Positions 44,058 to 53,782 of a stretch of 64,000 nt of DNA are shown piece by piece (positions within the stretch are counted from its first letter, which is position 1; the number at the start of each line of letters is the position of its first letter). Where the stretch lies: positions 1 to 64,000 of the forward strand of contig JACYLQ010000015.1 of NCBI GenBank assembly GCA_015272395.1. The letters run 5' to 3'. Made by a program: the position numbers and the translations under genes. The DNA is from Calothrix sp. C42_A2020_038 (GTDB lineage: Bacteria > Cyanobacteriota > Cyanobacteriia > Cyanobacteriales > Nostocaceae). Under the pieces are notes generated by a model. That model saw nothing but the letters and a program-made list of their open reading frames with translations. It had not been told where the DNA came from and ran no database searches.

Positions 44058-44330
44058 TTATGTTCTCTAAATAGAGAATATAACACATGTTGCGGATTTG
44101 TGAATATAGCGTGAGATAATTTTGATGTGTTTTAGCTTGTTTAAGATAACTTAATAATACAGCTTGTTTTTTAGATGCTGCGAATCTGGTGAACGCGATA
44201 TAGTGTATTTAATTTTTTTGTGAACGGCGTAAAGCTCTCTCGTCTACTGTCATAATCTAGAATTAACCCTTGAGTCGCTTCAGGTGTCCAAAATCTAAAT
44301 GTCTATTTATTCAATAATGTTGACTAGAAG

Positions 44331-45683
44331 ATGAAGTTTGACAAAATACTAATTGCTAATCGAGGAGAAATAGCGCTGCGCGTTCTCCGAGCTTGTGAGG
44401 AGATGGGAATTGCGACTGTTGCTGTTCACTCGACGGTTGACCGTAATGCTCTGCATGTCCAACTTGCAGATGAAGCGGTTTGCATAGGGGAAGCTGCTAG
44501 TGCCAAAAGTTATTTGAATATACCTAATATTATTGCGGCTGCTTTAACTAGAGGAGCGACTGCAATTCATCCTGGTTATGGTTTTCTTTCGGAAAACGCT
44601 CGCTTTGCGGAAATATGTGCTGACCATAAAATTGCATTTATTGGCCCATCTCCAGAAGCAATTCGGTTAATGGGGGATAAGTCAACCGCGAAAGAAACTA
44701 TGCAGCGTGCGTCTGTTCCAACGGTTCCGGGAAGTGATGGGTTGGTAGAATCAGAAAGTCTTGGGTTGGCAATTGCTCAAAAAATTGGCTACCCCGTTAT
44801 GATTAAGGCGACAGCTGGAGGTGGTGGACGGGGAATGCGTTTGGTACGTTCGGAAAGTGAGTTCGTCAAGTTATTTTTAGCAGCACAAGGAGAAGCTGGC
44901 GCCGCATTTGGTAATCCTGGGGTTTACATCGAAAAATTTATTGAACGTCCTCGCCATATTGAGTTTCAGATTTTAGCAGACAATTACGGTAATGTCGTAC
45001 ACTTGGGCGAGCGCGATTGTTCAATTCAACGCCGAAACCAAAAGCTTTTAGAAGAAGCTCCCAGTCCAGCACTTGACCCAGAGCTACGGGAAAAAATGGG
45101 ACAAGCTGCCATCAAAGCTGCTCAGTTTATTAACTATAGCGGTGCTGGTACGATTGAATTTCTTCTTGATCGTTTCGGGCAGTTTTATTTTATGGAGATG
45201 AATACCCGGATTCAAGTTGAACATCCAGTCACAGAAATGATTACTGGTGTTGATTTAGTAGTTGAACAAATACGTATTGCTCAAGGAGAAAAATTAAAAT
45301 TTACACAAGATCAAATTTTATTAAGGGGTCATGCAATCGAATGTCGTATAAATGCTGAAGACCCAGACCATGACTTTCGTCCCGCACCAGGTCGTATAAG
45401 CGGTTACCTTCCTCCTGGTGGACCAGGTGTACGCATTGATTCACATGTTTATACCGATTACCAAATTCCACCTTATTACGATTCGCTAATTGGTAAGCTA
45501 ATCGTTTGGGGACCCGACCGTCAAACAGCTATTACGCGAATGAAGCGCGCGCTACGTGAATGCGCTATTACCGGATTACCTACAACCATAGGATTTCATC
45601 AAAAAATTATGGAAACACCTCAATTTCTTCAAGGTCAGGTATACACCAACTTTGTCCAGGAAATGAACGAAGCAAAAGCTTAA
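44331..45683 (+). CDS. accC: Biotin carboxylase subunit of acetyl-CoA carboxylase
   Basis: AccC carboxylates the biotin carried by AccB with bicarbonate and ATP, the first step of fatty-acid synthesis. The 450-residue ATP-grasp enzyme has [26 protein letters not shown] (ATP loop), the [13 protein letters not shown] block, the metal/catalytic region with [13 protein letters not shown], and ECRINAEDP. It is full length and has no fused biotin domain. accB is not adjacent, as in other cyanobacteria. A small hairpin repeat lies 115 bases downstream. Its product feeds the same lipids that the desaturase cluster modifies. Confidence 0.97.
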   Translation: MKFDKILIANRGEIALRVLRACEEMGIATVAVHSTVDRNALHVQLADEAVCIGEAASAKSYLNIPNIIAAALTRGATAIHPGYGFLSENARFAEICADHKIAFIGPSPEAIRLMGDKSTAKETMQRASVPTVPGSDGLVESESLGLAIAQKIGYPVMIKATAGGGGRGMRLVRSESEFVKLFLAAQGEAGAAFGNPGVYIEKFIERPRHIEFQILADNYGNVVHLGERDCSIQRRNQKLLEEAPSPALDPELREKMGQAAIKAAQFINYSGAGTIEFLLDRFGQFYFMEMNTRIQVEHPVTEMITGVDLVVEQIRIAQGEKLKFTQDQILLRGHAIECRINAEDPDHDFRPAPGRISGYLPPGGPGVRIDSHVYTDYQIPPYYDSLIGKLIVWGPDRQTAITRMKRALRECAITGLPTTIGFHQKIMETPQFLQGQVYTNFVQEMNEAKA

Positions 45684-45797
45684 CAAGTTAGGAGGCGCCG
45701 AGGTAGGATGCGTGAAGCGAAGAATAATTTAACAACTTTCGTTAGTAATTTACAGCAGTTTTTAGGTTGCGCTCTTGTACATAGATAAAAATCAAAC

Positions 45798-45825
45798 TGT
45801 TGTGGAGTGGGCAGAGAGTGCCCGC
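45798..45825 (-). repeat. Dispersed hairpin repeat (GCGGGCA type), inverted copy
   Basis: Reverse complement of 5803-5830 with one mismatch; arms GTGGGCA and TGCCCGC around GAGAG. It may also stop accC transcription. Confidence 0.7.
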
Positions 45826-45911
45826 TCGGCTTTATTTAACCAACTTGAAATTTGCTGTCATAGCCTAATCGCATCTTACGAGTTAGCCACCCGATATCGG
45901 CGCCTTTTCAT

Positions 45912-46196
45912 TTATGACATCATTGTCAGTAAGCCTTGTTGACCAAGTAAAATTTCGCGCACTAAACTAATGATTCCTACCCAGATAATAGGGGAGATGT
46001 CCACTCCACCGACAGGCGGAATAATTTTGCGCGTTGGAATTAAGAACGGTTCAGTTGGCAACGCTACTAAAACAAGGGGAAAGCGTTTTAAATCAACTTG
46101 TGGGTACCAGGTCAAAACTATACGGAAAATAAACAAAAAAATCATTAGCCCTAACAATGGACTAAGAACCAAGGTAGTTATTTCTACAGGTGTCAT
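45912..46196 (-). CDS. YggT family membrane protein (Ycf19-like)
   Basis: The 94-residue protein has two hydrophobic helices (about 6-28 and 68-90) around a conserved middle with IRLTWYPQVDLKRFPLVLVALPTEPFLIPTRKIIPP-like sequence (here FRIVLTWYPQVDLKRFP...). YggT/Ycf19 proteins are linked to chloroplast and cyanobacterial nucleoid or photosystem assembly and to osmotic stress in bacteria; the exact job here is unknown. Divergent from psbX, with about 200 bases between. Confidence 0.88.
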   Translation of the reverse strand: MTPVEITTLVLSPLLGLMIFLFIFRIVLTWYPQVDLKRFPLVLVALPTEPFLIPTRKIIPPVGGVDISPIIWVGIISLVREILLGQQGLLTMMS

Positions 46197-46399
46197 AACT
46201 CAAATATAAACAAAATACAACTACAACTAGATAAACCTTAAGCTTTGTTAAGACTTCTATCATCTTAGCGAAAGGTGGAAGCGCAAAGCTAGCGATTGGC
46301 AGCTAGAGGTAATCATTAATCAGAATTTCTTTTACTCCTACTCAAGGACGTAATACACTATTAGAATTGTTATTAAGTGTGTAACAAAAGGTTGAGATT

Positions 46400-46519
46400 A
46401 TGACACCTTCTTTAGCAAATTTTCTTTGGAGCCTGGTTTGGGGTACAGCGATTGTTGTTATTCCTGCAACTGTGGCATTGATTTTTGTAAGCCAAAAAGA
46501 TAAAATCCAGCGCAACTAA
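46400..46519 (+). CDS. psbX: Photosystem II protein PsbX
   Basis: This 39-residue, single-helix protein ([20 protein letters not shown]..., ending SQKDKIQRN) is PsbX, a small PSII subunit near cytochrome b559 that affects quinone turnover. The N-terminal TPSL...FLWSL and the basic C-terminus match the family. A GGTTGAG precedes the ATG by 5 bases. ycf66 follows 387 bases downstream on the same strand, a pairing I recall from other cyanobacteria. Confidence 0.95.
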   Translation: MTPSLANFLWSLVWGTAIVVIPATVALIFVSQKDKIQRN

Positions 46520-46905
46520 TACCAAGGTGAGTTAGGTTGAGTCTTCGTCAGCTTGACTCTCGAAGCTATGTCAATTTCGGAAAAAGTCTACTTTTCCTCG
46601 ATTTTTAAAAACATCTTTAAAATTGGGGAAGAGTAGTATTTCGTTTGGACTTACACATCTAGAAGATATACAATGTGCGATATATTAGGTTGTAGCAACA
46701 AGGATTTCGCACTTTTATTCAGGGTTAATTGGTGTTGGGTCTTGTGTGTTTAAGACTTCTAAGCTTAACTAGGTTTGGTTGGTTTTAAATTTTAGGACTT
46801 TAAAGCGTCAGTTATAATTATTGCCCGCTTTAATATTATTTTGCTTTGTTACAGTATTTTCAATATTAAATCGCTAACATAGATTTTGAGATTAGGTAAA
46901 AGACA
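46520..46905. other. Spacer between psbX and ycf66
   Basis: No ORF or RNA is supported in these 386 bases. A weak GAGTC...GACTC hairpin at about 46538-46560 might terminate psbX; the rest is AT-rich leader to ycf66. Confidence 0.35.
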
Positions 46906-47856
46906 ATGCTAATTTTTGGGCTGAACTCAGCCAGCGTTCTGGCTCAGGTAAATGTAGGTGCGACTCCGGCAACTTTTTTAGGTATTTTCCTGGCTGTAGC
47001 TGGGGCAGCTCTATATTTTATCCGCAACGTTAGACCTGAATTATCGCGCGACCACGATATCTTTTTCGCTGCTGTTGGTTTGCTGTGCGGTTTTATTTTA
47101 ATATTCCAAGGTTGGCGACTAGACCCGATTTTGCAGTTTGGGCAATTAATGCTTGTGGGTTCAACGATATTTTTTGCTTACGAGAGCATTCGCTTAAGGA
47201 GTATTGCAACCGAGCAAGCCAAGCGAAATACCCCAATTGTAGATGACGAACGTCCAGTTAGTAGCAGCTATAAGTACAGCCGTAGACCAGCTAGAGCTGA
47301 ACGGGTAGAGATGGATCTGGAGCCGCTTCCTTACTATGAGGATGATGAATATGAAGACCGTCCTAGAATTCGTGGCAGTCGTGACGAGCGTCGTTCTACT
47401 CGTAGTTACGATGAATATCAGGATGATACCCCTCGCAGTAGAACATCAGCACGCCGTAGTGGTAGTGAGAGAAGTGATATAACTAGTGATAGACCCAGGC
47501 GCCGTACATCACGTTCGGAGACTCGTTCAGAAAGATTTGATGATGACTGGAATGCTCCAAGCTCAAAACCAAATGATAATGATGATTGGGATAACCCAAT
47601 CAGCGAAGAACGTAGACCTTCGCGTCGCAGTGGTAGCGCTTCAGACCGTTCAGAAATACGCGATGATGTGACAAATAGTAAGCCAAGGCGCCGGAGATCT
47701 AGCAGTGAACCTCCGCGTAGAGAGAGCGATATAGATGAATCTATTCCAACTGCTGATTACACTGATTATGTAGACTACAAGCCGCTTGAACAGCCCAAGG
47801 AAAAGCCGGAGCGACCCAATAAATTTGATGATGATGATGAAATCTCATTGACCTAG
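46906..47856 (+). CDS. ycf66: Ycf66 family protein with long Arg/Asp-rich tail
   Basis: Residues 1-110 match Ycf66, a membrane protein of cyanobacteria and some plastids: LGIFLAVAGAALYFIRNVRPELSRD, FAAVGLLCGFILIFQGWRLDPILQFGQ and a third helix (VGSTIFFAYESIRLR). The remaining ~200 residues are an unstructured, repetitive polyampholyte full of Arg, Asp, Ser and Pro (for example RRTSRSE, DDDWNAPSS). The tail varies in this family. Function is unknown beyond a likely thylakoid location. Conserved neighbour of psbX. Confidence 0.88.
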   Translation: MLIFGLNSASVLAQVNVGATPATFLGIFLAVAGAALYFIRNVRPELSRDHDIFFAAVGLLCGFILIFQGWRLDPILQFGQLMLVGSTIFFAYESIRLRSIATEQAKRNTPIVDDERPVSSSYKYSRRPARAERVEMDLEPLPYYEDDEYEDRPRIRGSRDERRSTRSYDEYQDDTPRSRTSARRSGSERSDITSDRPRRRTSRSETRSERFDDDWNAPSSKPNDNDDWDNPISEERRPSRRSGSASDRSEIRDDVTNSKPRRRRSSSEPPRRESDIDESIPTADYTDYVDYKPLEQPKEKPERPNKFDDDDEISLT

Positions 47857-47924
47857 TAATGCGCTTAGACACAAACCTGTTTATATTTAAATAGGTTTAG
47901 TGAACCCGATGGAAAGTAGCTCAG

Positions 47925-48476
47925 GTGAAAAAATACACACCTAAATGGCTCCAAATGAAAATCCATTGGAGTCTAATTTTTATATTTAGTTTAATTTCTG
48001 CTTGTAGTTCTGATAATATTCCGCTTGGTCCAACATCGCTCAACAGCCGCTTCACCGAAGAACAGCCTGCTATGAGCGGTAATGGTCGTTTTTTGGCCTT
48101 TATTTCCAATCGGAACGGCGCCCATCAACTATTGGTTTACGATTTACAACGGCAAGAGTTTGTCCCCGTACCAAGTTTAAATCGACCAGACACAATAATT
48201 GAAAGTCCAAGTTTGAGTTACACAGGACGCTATATTGTTTATATTACAAGTGACCAAGGTAGACCAGTTGTTGGACTATACGACCGTGCAGCCCAGGAAT
48301 CGCAGATTCTAACCCCTATTTATCGCGGTTGGGTGCGTAATCCTGCCATTAGTCCAGACGGAAGGTATGTAGTATTTGAAACTAGCACTCGTGGTCAATG
48401 GGATATTGAGGTACTTGACCGAGGTCCCAATATTGAACTAGACATCCCAAATGGAGTCCAAGTTAATCCGCCATAA
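47925..48476 (+). CDS. TolB-like beta-propeller lipoprotein (first of two)
   Basis: The 183-residue protein starts at GTG 47925 (GGTGAAAAAAT) and has a lipoprotein signal with lipobox LISAC. The mature part is made of WD40/PD40-type TolB repeats: AMSGNGRFLAFISNRNG, SLSYTGRYIVYITSDQG, AISPDGRYVVFETSTRG. Only about three blades are present, far fewer than TolB, so it may form dimers or a partial propeller. It overlaps or abuts a paralogue just downstream. Confidence 0.85.
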   Translation: MKKYTPKWLQMKIHWSLIFIFSLISACSSDNIPLGPTSLNSRFTEEQPAMSGNGRFLAFISNRNGAHQLLVYDLQRQEFVPVPSLNRPDTIIESPSLSYTGRYIVYITSDQGRPVVGLYDRAAQESQILTPIYRGWVRNPAISPDGRYVVFETSTRGQWDIEVLDRGPNIELDIPNGVQVNPP

Positions 48477-48495
48477 TAGTAAATTATTAGCAGTA

Positions 48496-49026
48496 ATGAC
48501 GAGTAAAAATATCATTTATATATCTTTATTAAGTTGCAGCTTGTTGAGCGGATGTGGTGGTTATCCACGTATCTTAAGTTATCCTTTTGACCCTGGTGGT
48601 AGAAGTCTAAATAGTTTTGCTTCAGAATTAAATCCACAAATATCAGGCCGGTATATTGTTTTTACTAGCGATCGCAGAGGCACCCAAGATGTATATATGT
48701 TTGACACAGTGACCCGCTTCCTAGTAGATTTACCAGGCTTGAATTCATTTGATACTATCACTTCACACCCTAGTGTCACAGATAATGGGCGTTACATTGT
48801 ATTTGCTGCGAGTAGCCAAGGAAGAGCAGGTATATTTATTTACGACCGAGAAACGCGACAATCGCGCAATCTGACAGCAAATTTACAAGCAGAAGTTCGC
48901 AATCCTACAATTAGCGCGGATGGTAGTAGGATTGCTTTTGAAACAACAGTAAATGGTCAATGGGATGTTTTGGTTTACGAGCGTGCCACCGGACAACCTT
49001 TAAATATTCCACAAGACCCAAGATAA
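48496..49026 (+). CDS. TolB-like beta-propeller lipoprotein (second of two)
   Basis: A tandem paralogue of the preceding gene: lipobox LLSGC, then the same three-repeat pattern (ISGRYIVFTSDRRG, VTDNGRYIVFAASSQG, ISADGSRIAFETTVNG). ATG 48496 (176 aa) is preferred as it starts right before the signal peptide; an in-frame ATG 48451 overlaps the upstream gene by 26 bases. Envelope function is inferred from the lipobox; partners unknown. Confidence 0.83.
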   Translation: MTSKNIIYISLLSCSLLSGCGGYPRILSYPFDPGGRSLNSFASELNPQISGRYIVFTSDRRGTQDVYMFDTVTRFLVDLPGLNSFDTITSHPSVTDNGRYIVFAASSQGRAGIFIYDRETRQSRNLTANLQAEVRNPTISADGSRIAFETTVNGQWDVLVYERATGQPLNIPQDPR

Positions 49027-49062
49027 AGGGTGGGTGACATTACTAACAAACAGAAGACAAAG

Positions 49063-50100
49063 CTAGTTATTTAATTGTCTAATCGCACCCTGCTCAATTT
49101 CTTCCTGTTGTACTGCTTCAATTAAAGAACGCACCTGTTCTGTTCCCTCTGATGTTTCAAATTTGAGGGGAAATTTGCCGCGTCTAAGCATTCGTAATCC
49201 TAATGGGGCAATACTCAATAAACCCCGTAAATCTTGAAATTGATTACCAACTACTTGTAAACCAAACTTTCGTTCATCAATCCAACCACCCTTTTTGACT
49301 AAATCTATTAAAACTTTACGGTGACGAACTGAACGACTATCATCTTTTTGTTTGCGGTCTAAAATTTCTTGTTTGATTTTGGTGATTTGCTCTAGGGGAG
49401 CTACATCCATCGGACAAACAGTGTTGCAGTTATAACAACGAGTACATCCCCAAACACCGGAAGTGTTTTTGTTATAGCTTTCCAATCTATTTTCTGTATT
49501 GTTGTCTCGTGAGTCTGCGACCATGCGATACGCTTTCGCAAGCGCATGTGGACCGACAAAATTTTGATTGACTTCGCGCGCATTACATTCTGAATAACAG
49601 GCACCACACATAATACAATTACCTGTTTGGTCAAGAAGCGCTCGTTCAGAAGGTGTTTGTAAAAATTCACGTTCAGGTATCTGTCTACCGGCAGTACTAA
49701 CGTATGGTGCAACAGCTTCTAAATTATCCCAGAAGCTACTCATATCCACTACTAAATCTTTAATTACTGGCATATTGCCAAGTGGAGCAATTGTTATTTC
49801 CGGCTTTTCGGCGATGCTTTTTTTTATAGCTATATTGCTAACCGAGGATTTTAAGAATTCTATCTCACTACCTACATTTTCTTTACAAGCTAAAGCTGAA
49901 CGTCCGTTGATTCGCATCGCACAACTACCACAAATAGTATTGCGACAATTTTTACGGAATGCTAAAGTTCCATCTTGCTCCCATTTAATTTGATTGAGAC
50001 AGTCAAGGATCGTATTTGTCGGCTCGGCTTTGACAATATAATCTTGTAGCGTTGGGAAAGAGTTTGGTTTGTGCCGAATGATTTTAAAAATAACTTCCAT
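49063..50100 (-). CDS. sdhB: Succinate dehydrogenase/fumarate reductase iron-sulfur subunit
   Basis: SdhB transfers electrons from the flavoprotein SdhA to quinone. The 345-residue protein has the [2Fe-2S] ligands Cys52, 57, 60 and 72 (CRNTICGSC...C), then the ferredoxin-like clusters CIMCGACYSECNA and CTRCYNCNTVCPMD. It is longer at the C-terminus than proteobacterial SdhB, as in other cyanobacteria, with a basic tail. No sdhA or membrane anchor gene lies nearby. It is convergent with the TolB-like genes, and a 1.4-kb gene-poor region lies upstream. Confidence 0.95.
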   Translation of the reverse strand: MEVIFKIIRHKPNSFPTLQDYIVKAEPTNTILDCLNQIKWEQDGTLAFRKNCRNTICGSCAMRINGRSALACKENVGSEIEFLKSSVSNIAIKKSIAEKPEITIAPLGNMPVIKDLVVDMSSFWDNLEAVAPYVSTAGRQIPEREFLQTPSERALLDQTGNCIMCGACYSECNAREVNQNFVGPHALAKAYRMVADSRDNNTENRLESYNKNTSGVWGCTRCYNCNTVCPMDVAPLEQITKIKQEILDRKQKDDSRSVRHRKVLIDLVKKGGWIDERKFGLQVVGNQFQDLRGLLSIAPLGLRMLRRGKFPLKFETSEGTEQVRSLIEAVQQEEIEQGAIRQLNN

Positions 50101-51536
50101 TGTTACAAATCCTATCTATAAAATTTCACTTCTTGTTTACTACTTTACAAGTAGCAGGTTAACTTATTATTACTCGCCTAAAATGCTGCTCACTGCATTT
50201 GACTACGAACAGTAGCGATGTAAACAAGTATGAACATCAAGCTTTAGACATCTTCCAAGTATAACCACTAAAATCTAGCTCTTCTAGAATGTAGTACCTC
50301 GCACAGATTCGTAACCGTAGTTATTCTGGGTCTAAAAGCTTTATACCCGATTGGTACGTGCTACCTTCCCTTGCTCTCAAAAGTGACCTGTTACTCCGAG
50401 AGCAACGATTTAAATATTGCCCTTAATACAGTGACACGACTAATAAAATCCTATATTTGCTCGATTCAGATACTCACGTCTACTTTATTTGTTCTATATC
50501 CAACCTTCAAAAATTTCAGCCATCTAACCAGCTTCTTTGAGTTGGAACATAGTATGGCTTCAATTATGTCAAGTTTTTACAGCTTTAGACAGCAAGATAA
50601 ACCACAACCAGTCACATTCTTGTAATTCTTGGATAGATACAATTGTAAAACCTCAACTAAGCGAACATCTCAACGAATCCCGAACAACTTTGGCTTAGTA
50701 CCTCCAAGTATTGGCAAAATAGTATGACGTGATTGAAATGAATTTTAATTTCTTCGCTACCCCATTACTCACCCTTAAGGTAGAAATTTGTATATAGAGT
50801 GTATCGTAAATTTAATTCAAAATTAATTAAATATTTTGCTATTATTAGTCCATGCTAGTATTTAATATAAAATAACGAAGTCACAAATCGAGTATAAATC
50901 GCCCTCAGGTGCGGATATTACCGCTTTGTTTCTTCGTATTGTAAAGACGTGAAAATATTGTCTTTACATGTAGGAGAAAAAGGTGTATAACCTCAATACC
51001 CTCGATATATACTATGCAACCTAGAGAGCAAGCGAGTTAATGAATGCTTAATTCTAAGACTTGTTTCTCAATTTAGGTACATACCACAAGTTAAAAGTCT
51101 GCTTAATGTGTGAACCTACTACTTTATTGTCGTAGAACATGAGCAGCTATGGAACTTAATGATGCAAGCTTTTCCTGATGTAAATCTGGAAATTTGCTCG
51201 AAACTCCTCACTTTCTGAAAGCCCCCTGAATTTTTAAGGTTGGCTTGAAGTCAAATCTCATCCACATTAATGCCAAAAACAGAAAAGAATTTTATTTTCG
51301 ATGGCAAATGATGGTTAGTCGTAAAATTACGAAAATTGAAACCTGCTTGCATTCGTGACTCGTCCTGAAGCATGGACAACCATTCTAAGGAAGTCTCAAA
51401 AGTATGAATGAGCAAGCAAAATAGCAATTACCTCGGATGTCGAGCGGCAGCCGTGCAAATAGTAGACAAGCGATCATCCAGGTATTTGATTACCAAGTTA
51501 AAACGTTTGGAGACCGAAGAGGATAATTAGAATCGA
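50101..51536. other. Large gene-poor region upstream of cyAbrB
   Basis: No supported gene in 1.4 kb. The only ORF above 60 codons (50371-50625) has an unlikely composition. It holds a TGTAAAGAC/GTCTTTACA hairpin (50940-50968), a small GCGG/CCGC hairpin followed by TTTGTTT (about 50911-50929) and otherwise AT-rich sequence. A long regulatory leader or small RNAs for the downstream cyAbrB gene are possible. Confidence 0.5.
50940..50968. repeat. TGTAAAGAC hairpin, related to the 30-bp palindrome
   Basis: Perfect 9-bp arms (50940-50948, 50960-50968) around an 11-nt loop; the outer arms match those of the degenerate element at 7872-7897. Confidence 0.5.
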
Positions 51537-52010
51537 ATGAGTGAAACAGCTACCGCGCCATTAACCGGAAAAGCCTTACTTGCTAAAGTTAAAGAGCTTT
51601 CTAATTTACCACGGCGAGAAAGAGCTAAACAATGTGGTTATTACACTACCACTAAGGGTGGTCAAGTACGAGTTAACTTGACTGATTTCTACGACGCTTT
51701 GCTATCTGCTCGAGGAATTCCTCTAAGTCCAGAATCTCCTAAAGATGGCCGTGGTCGTGAACCTACGTATCGTGTTAGTGTCCATCAAAACGGCCAAATT
51801 GTTATTGGTGCAACATATACCAAGGCAATGGGTTTAGAACCTGGCGATGAATTTGAAATTAAACTTGGATACAAACATATTCATCTCATTCAAGTCGATA
51901 GCGATAAAAAGAGTTCTCAATTAGATATGGACTCAGATATTGATTATGAAGACGAAGACGAAGATGAAGATGAAGATGAAGATGATGATGATGATGAAGA
52001 TGATGAGTAA
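51537..52010 (+). CDS. cyAbrB-type transcription regulator with acidic tail
   Basis: The 157-residue protein matches cyAbrB proteins, AbrB-like regulators present in all cyanobacteria that control carbon/nitrogen and redox genes. The start SETATAPLTGKALLAKVKEL, the LPRRERAKQCGYYTTTKGG block and YRVSVHQNGQIVIGATYTKAMGL identify it. The C-terminal ~22 residues are a pure Asp/Glu run coded by GAAGAC/GAAGAT/GATGAT tandem triplets (about 51945-52008). It begins ATGAGTGAAAC with only a weak ribosome binding site, and has a terminator 275 bases downstream. Confidence 0.93.
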   Translation: MSETATAPLTGKALLAKVKELSNLPRRERAKQCGYYTTTKGGQVRVNLTDFYDALLSARGIPLSPESPKDGRGREPTYRVSVHQNGQIVIGATYTKAMGLEPGDEFEIKLGYKHIHLIQVDSDKKSSQLDMDSDIDYEDEDEDEDEDEDDDDDEDDE

Positions 52011-52285
52011 ATTTTTCGTGTAAGGAGAATTCAGTCATTTAAGCTATGGATTTGCAAAAAAATTTGCTATCCACAAGATTGTCCTGATTCTGAAAATGTC
52101 GTTATCTTGATTTAGACGTAGCAGTTGATAACTCAAACTTAATATTCTCAAAATTAATTTACATTTGAGAATTACTGGCTACATTCATAAGCCTTCGGAG
52201 GTATCATTGCCTACAAAGCAAAGAAGCGAATACAAGTATAGCTTCTTAAAATAGACAGGCATTAATAAATTTTCACAAATACTCT

Positions 52286-52312
52286 CAGCAGCCAGCTTAA
52301 TTCTGGCTGCTG
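52286..52312 (+). terminator. Strong hairpin 275 bases after cyAbrB
   Basis: CAGCAGCCAG (52286-52295) pairs perfectly with CTGGCTGCTG (52303-52312), 7-nt loop, then TGATTTTA. It probably ends the cyAbrB mRNA, leaving an unusually long 3' region that could carry a small RNA. Confidence 0.75.
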
Positions 52313-52471
52313 TGATTTTAAAATAAAATTCTTCTGAAAAATAAAAATTATCCCGTCTCTAGTTTTTTACGGCTTTTATGTGCCACTTTCGTAAACTCCA
52401 TTATTAACTAAGCGATATCAAGCTAGTAACATGTTTTTTTTAAGTATGTTTATTTAGGCATGTTTATTTGA

Positions 52472-52504
52472 GATTCCCGAAAAATTCTGTTGGAGTCGGG
52501 AATC
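52472..52504 (-). terminator. GATTCCCGA hairpin after the reductase gene
   Basis: GATTCCCGA (52472-52480) and TCGGGAATC (52496-52504) form a 9-bp stem 11 bases past the stop; related to the repeat at 7831-7861. Confidence 0.6.
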
Positions 52505-52514
52505 TTCTTGTTGT

Positions 52515-53633
52515 TTAACTTCCAAAAGCGGTTAAGCGTTTAATTGCTTGACTTGCGACATCACTGTAACGCAGTTGTCCACAGAGAATTTGACCCATGA
52601 TTTGTGGGCCGTTGGGGCGTTTAACACCTACTTGATAGCCGATGTTTGGAAAGCGATAAAAAAGACCTGCTATTTTTGCAGCCCAAGCCATATCACTACC
52701 CCACTCCTGATTGAGGATATTTGAGTAATTATTGAGGGCATTGATATCTCCACTAAGAGCTTTATCGATTGCCTCGCTGGCTTTGAGTCCGCTAAAAATT
52801 GAGGGACGAATACCTTCAGCAGTCATTGGATCAACAACACAAGCTGCTTCGCCTGCTAGGATGGCATTAGTTGTGTGAAGAGTTTGTTCACCGTTCCACA
52901 GGCACAAAGCATGTCCGTACTGTTGACATGCATTTACGTTTAAATTAAAACTCTTGCCATACTCATCTATTATTTTTTTGAAGTTTTGCGCTTTACCACC
53001 GATAAAAGTGCCGACACCAATCGAGTAGCCATCAGCTTTGGGGAAATTCCATACATACCCGTTGTTGACCATACCAAATTCAAGGTCAATCACATTCGTT
53101 CTATCAACTTTTGCAGGCGCCTCAGCTTCTAGGGCGCCTGCGAGGCGACGTTTGCGTTGTGTAAATCCAAGCCATTTTGCCATTACTCCTTTGGCGCCAT
53201 CAGCCGCGATGAGATAGTGCGCTCTAAATATTCCATTTGTAGTATGAACCTGCCAATAATTACTTTGAAATTCAATACTGGTAACTTCCGTATTATCGCG
53301 TAGTTCTGCACCTTGCTTCTGAGCTTGCTTTACAATAAAATGGTCAAAGACTTCACGGCGAACTAGCCACACTGGTTCTGGTGTTTGAAGTTCAACTTCA
53401 ATTGCATCTTCCATTTTCCACGTACAACGGATAGTATCAGCTTTAACCGAAATCGCGGGGCTAAAATCAAAATCAAACCATTCTGCAATCGCAGGTGATA
53501 CCCCACCTCCGCAAGGCTTATAGCGTGGTAGAGATTCCTTGTCTAAAATCAATACTGACCTTCCCCGCTTACTCAAGTGATACGCAGCTGTCCCACCAGC
53601 CGGTCCAGCACCGACAATAATGCAGTCGTACAT
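52515..53633 (-). CDS. Geranylgeranyl reductase family FAD protein
   Basis: The 372-residue flavoprotein has the FAD fingerprint VGAGPAGGTAAYHLSKRG, PRYKPCGGGVSP, the ADGAKGVMAKWLG segment and AGEAACVVDPMTAEGIRPS, all typical of the geranylgeranyl reductase family. It differs from ChlP (which reduces the chlorophyll and tocopherol side chain), being shorter and divergent at the ends, so a paralogous role on another isoprenoid is likely. It stands alone between two terminators. The expected flavin-binding Gly-rich motif and Pro-Tyr-Lys-Pro-Cys-Gly-Gly are intact. Confidence 0.88.
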   Translation of the reverse strand: MYDCIIVGAGPAGGTAAYHLSKRGRSVLILDKESLPRYKPCGGGVSPAIAEWFDFDFSPAISVKADTIRCTWKMEDAIEVELQTPEPVWLVRREVFDHFIVKQAQKQGAELRDNTEVTSIEFQSNYWQVHTTNGIFRAHYLIAADGAKGVMAKWLGFTQRKRRLAGALEAEAPAKVDRTNVIDLEFGMVNNGYVWNFPKADGYSIGVGTFIGGKAQNFKKIIDEYGKSFNLNVNACQQYGHALCLWNGEQTLHTTNAILAGEAACVVDPMTAEGIRPSIFSGLKASEAIDKALSGDINALNNYSNILNQEWGSDMAWAAKIAGLFYRFPNIGYQVGVKRPNGPQIMGQILCGQLRYSDVASQAIKRLTAFGS

Positions 53634-53782
53634 AAAGATTGACTCTCGTTACGTTAGTATGAAATTGACTTTTCAGACTCTTTCTATTCTCAATCGTTTA
53701 TTCTGTCTATATTTTTAAGTATTTAGGATTTTTTGTAAAAAAATTACAGTCATAAATCAAAAATAATATTGCAAGAGAAAAA

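Noticed and set aside
50371-50625. ORF of 84 aa in the gap before cyAbrB
   Set aside because: Unusual composition, no ribosome binding site and no family resemblance.
51203-51211. ACTCCTCAC, the core of the small RNA Yfr1
   Set aside because: Only nine bases match, with no flanking stems or terminator of Yfr1 type.
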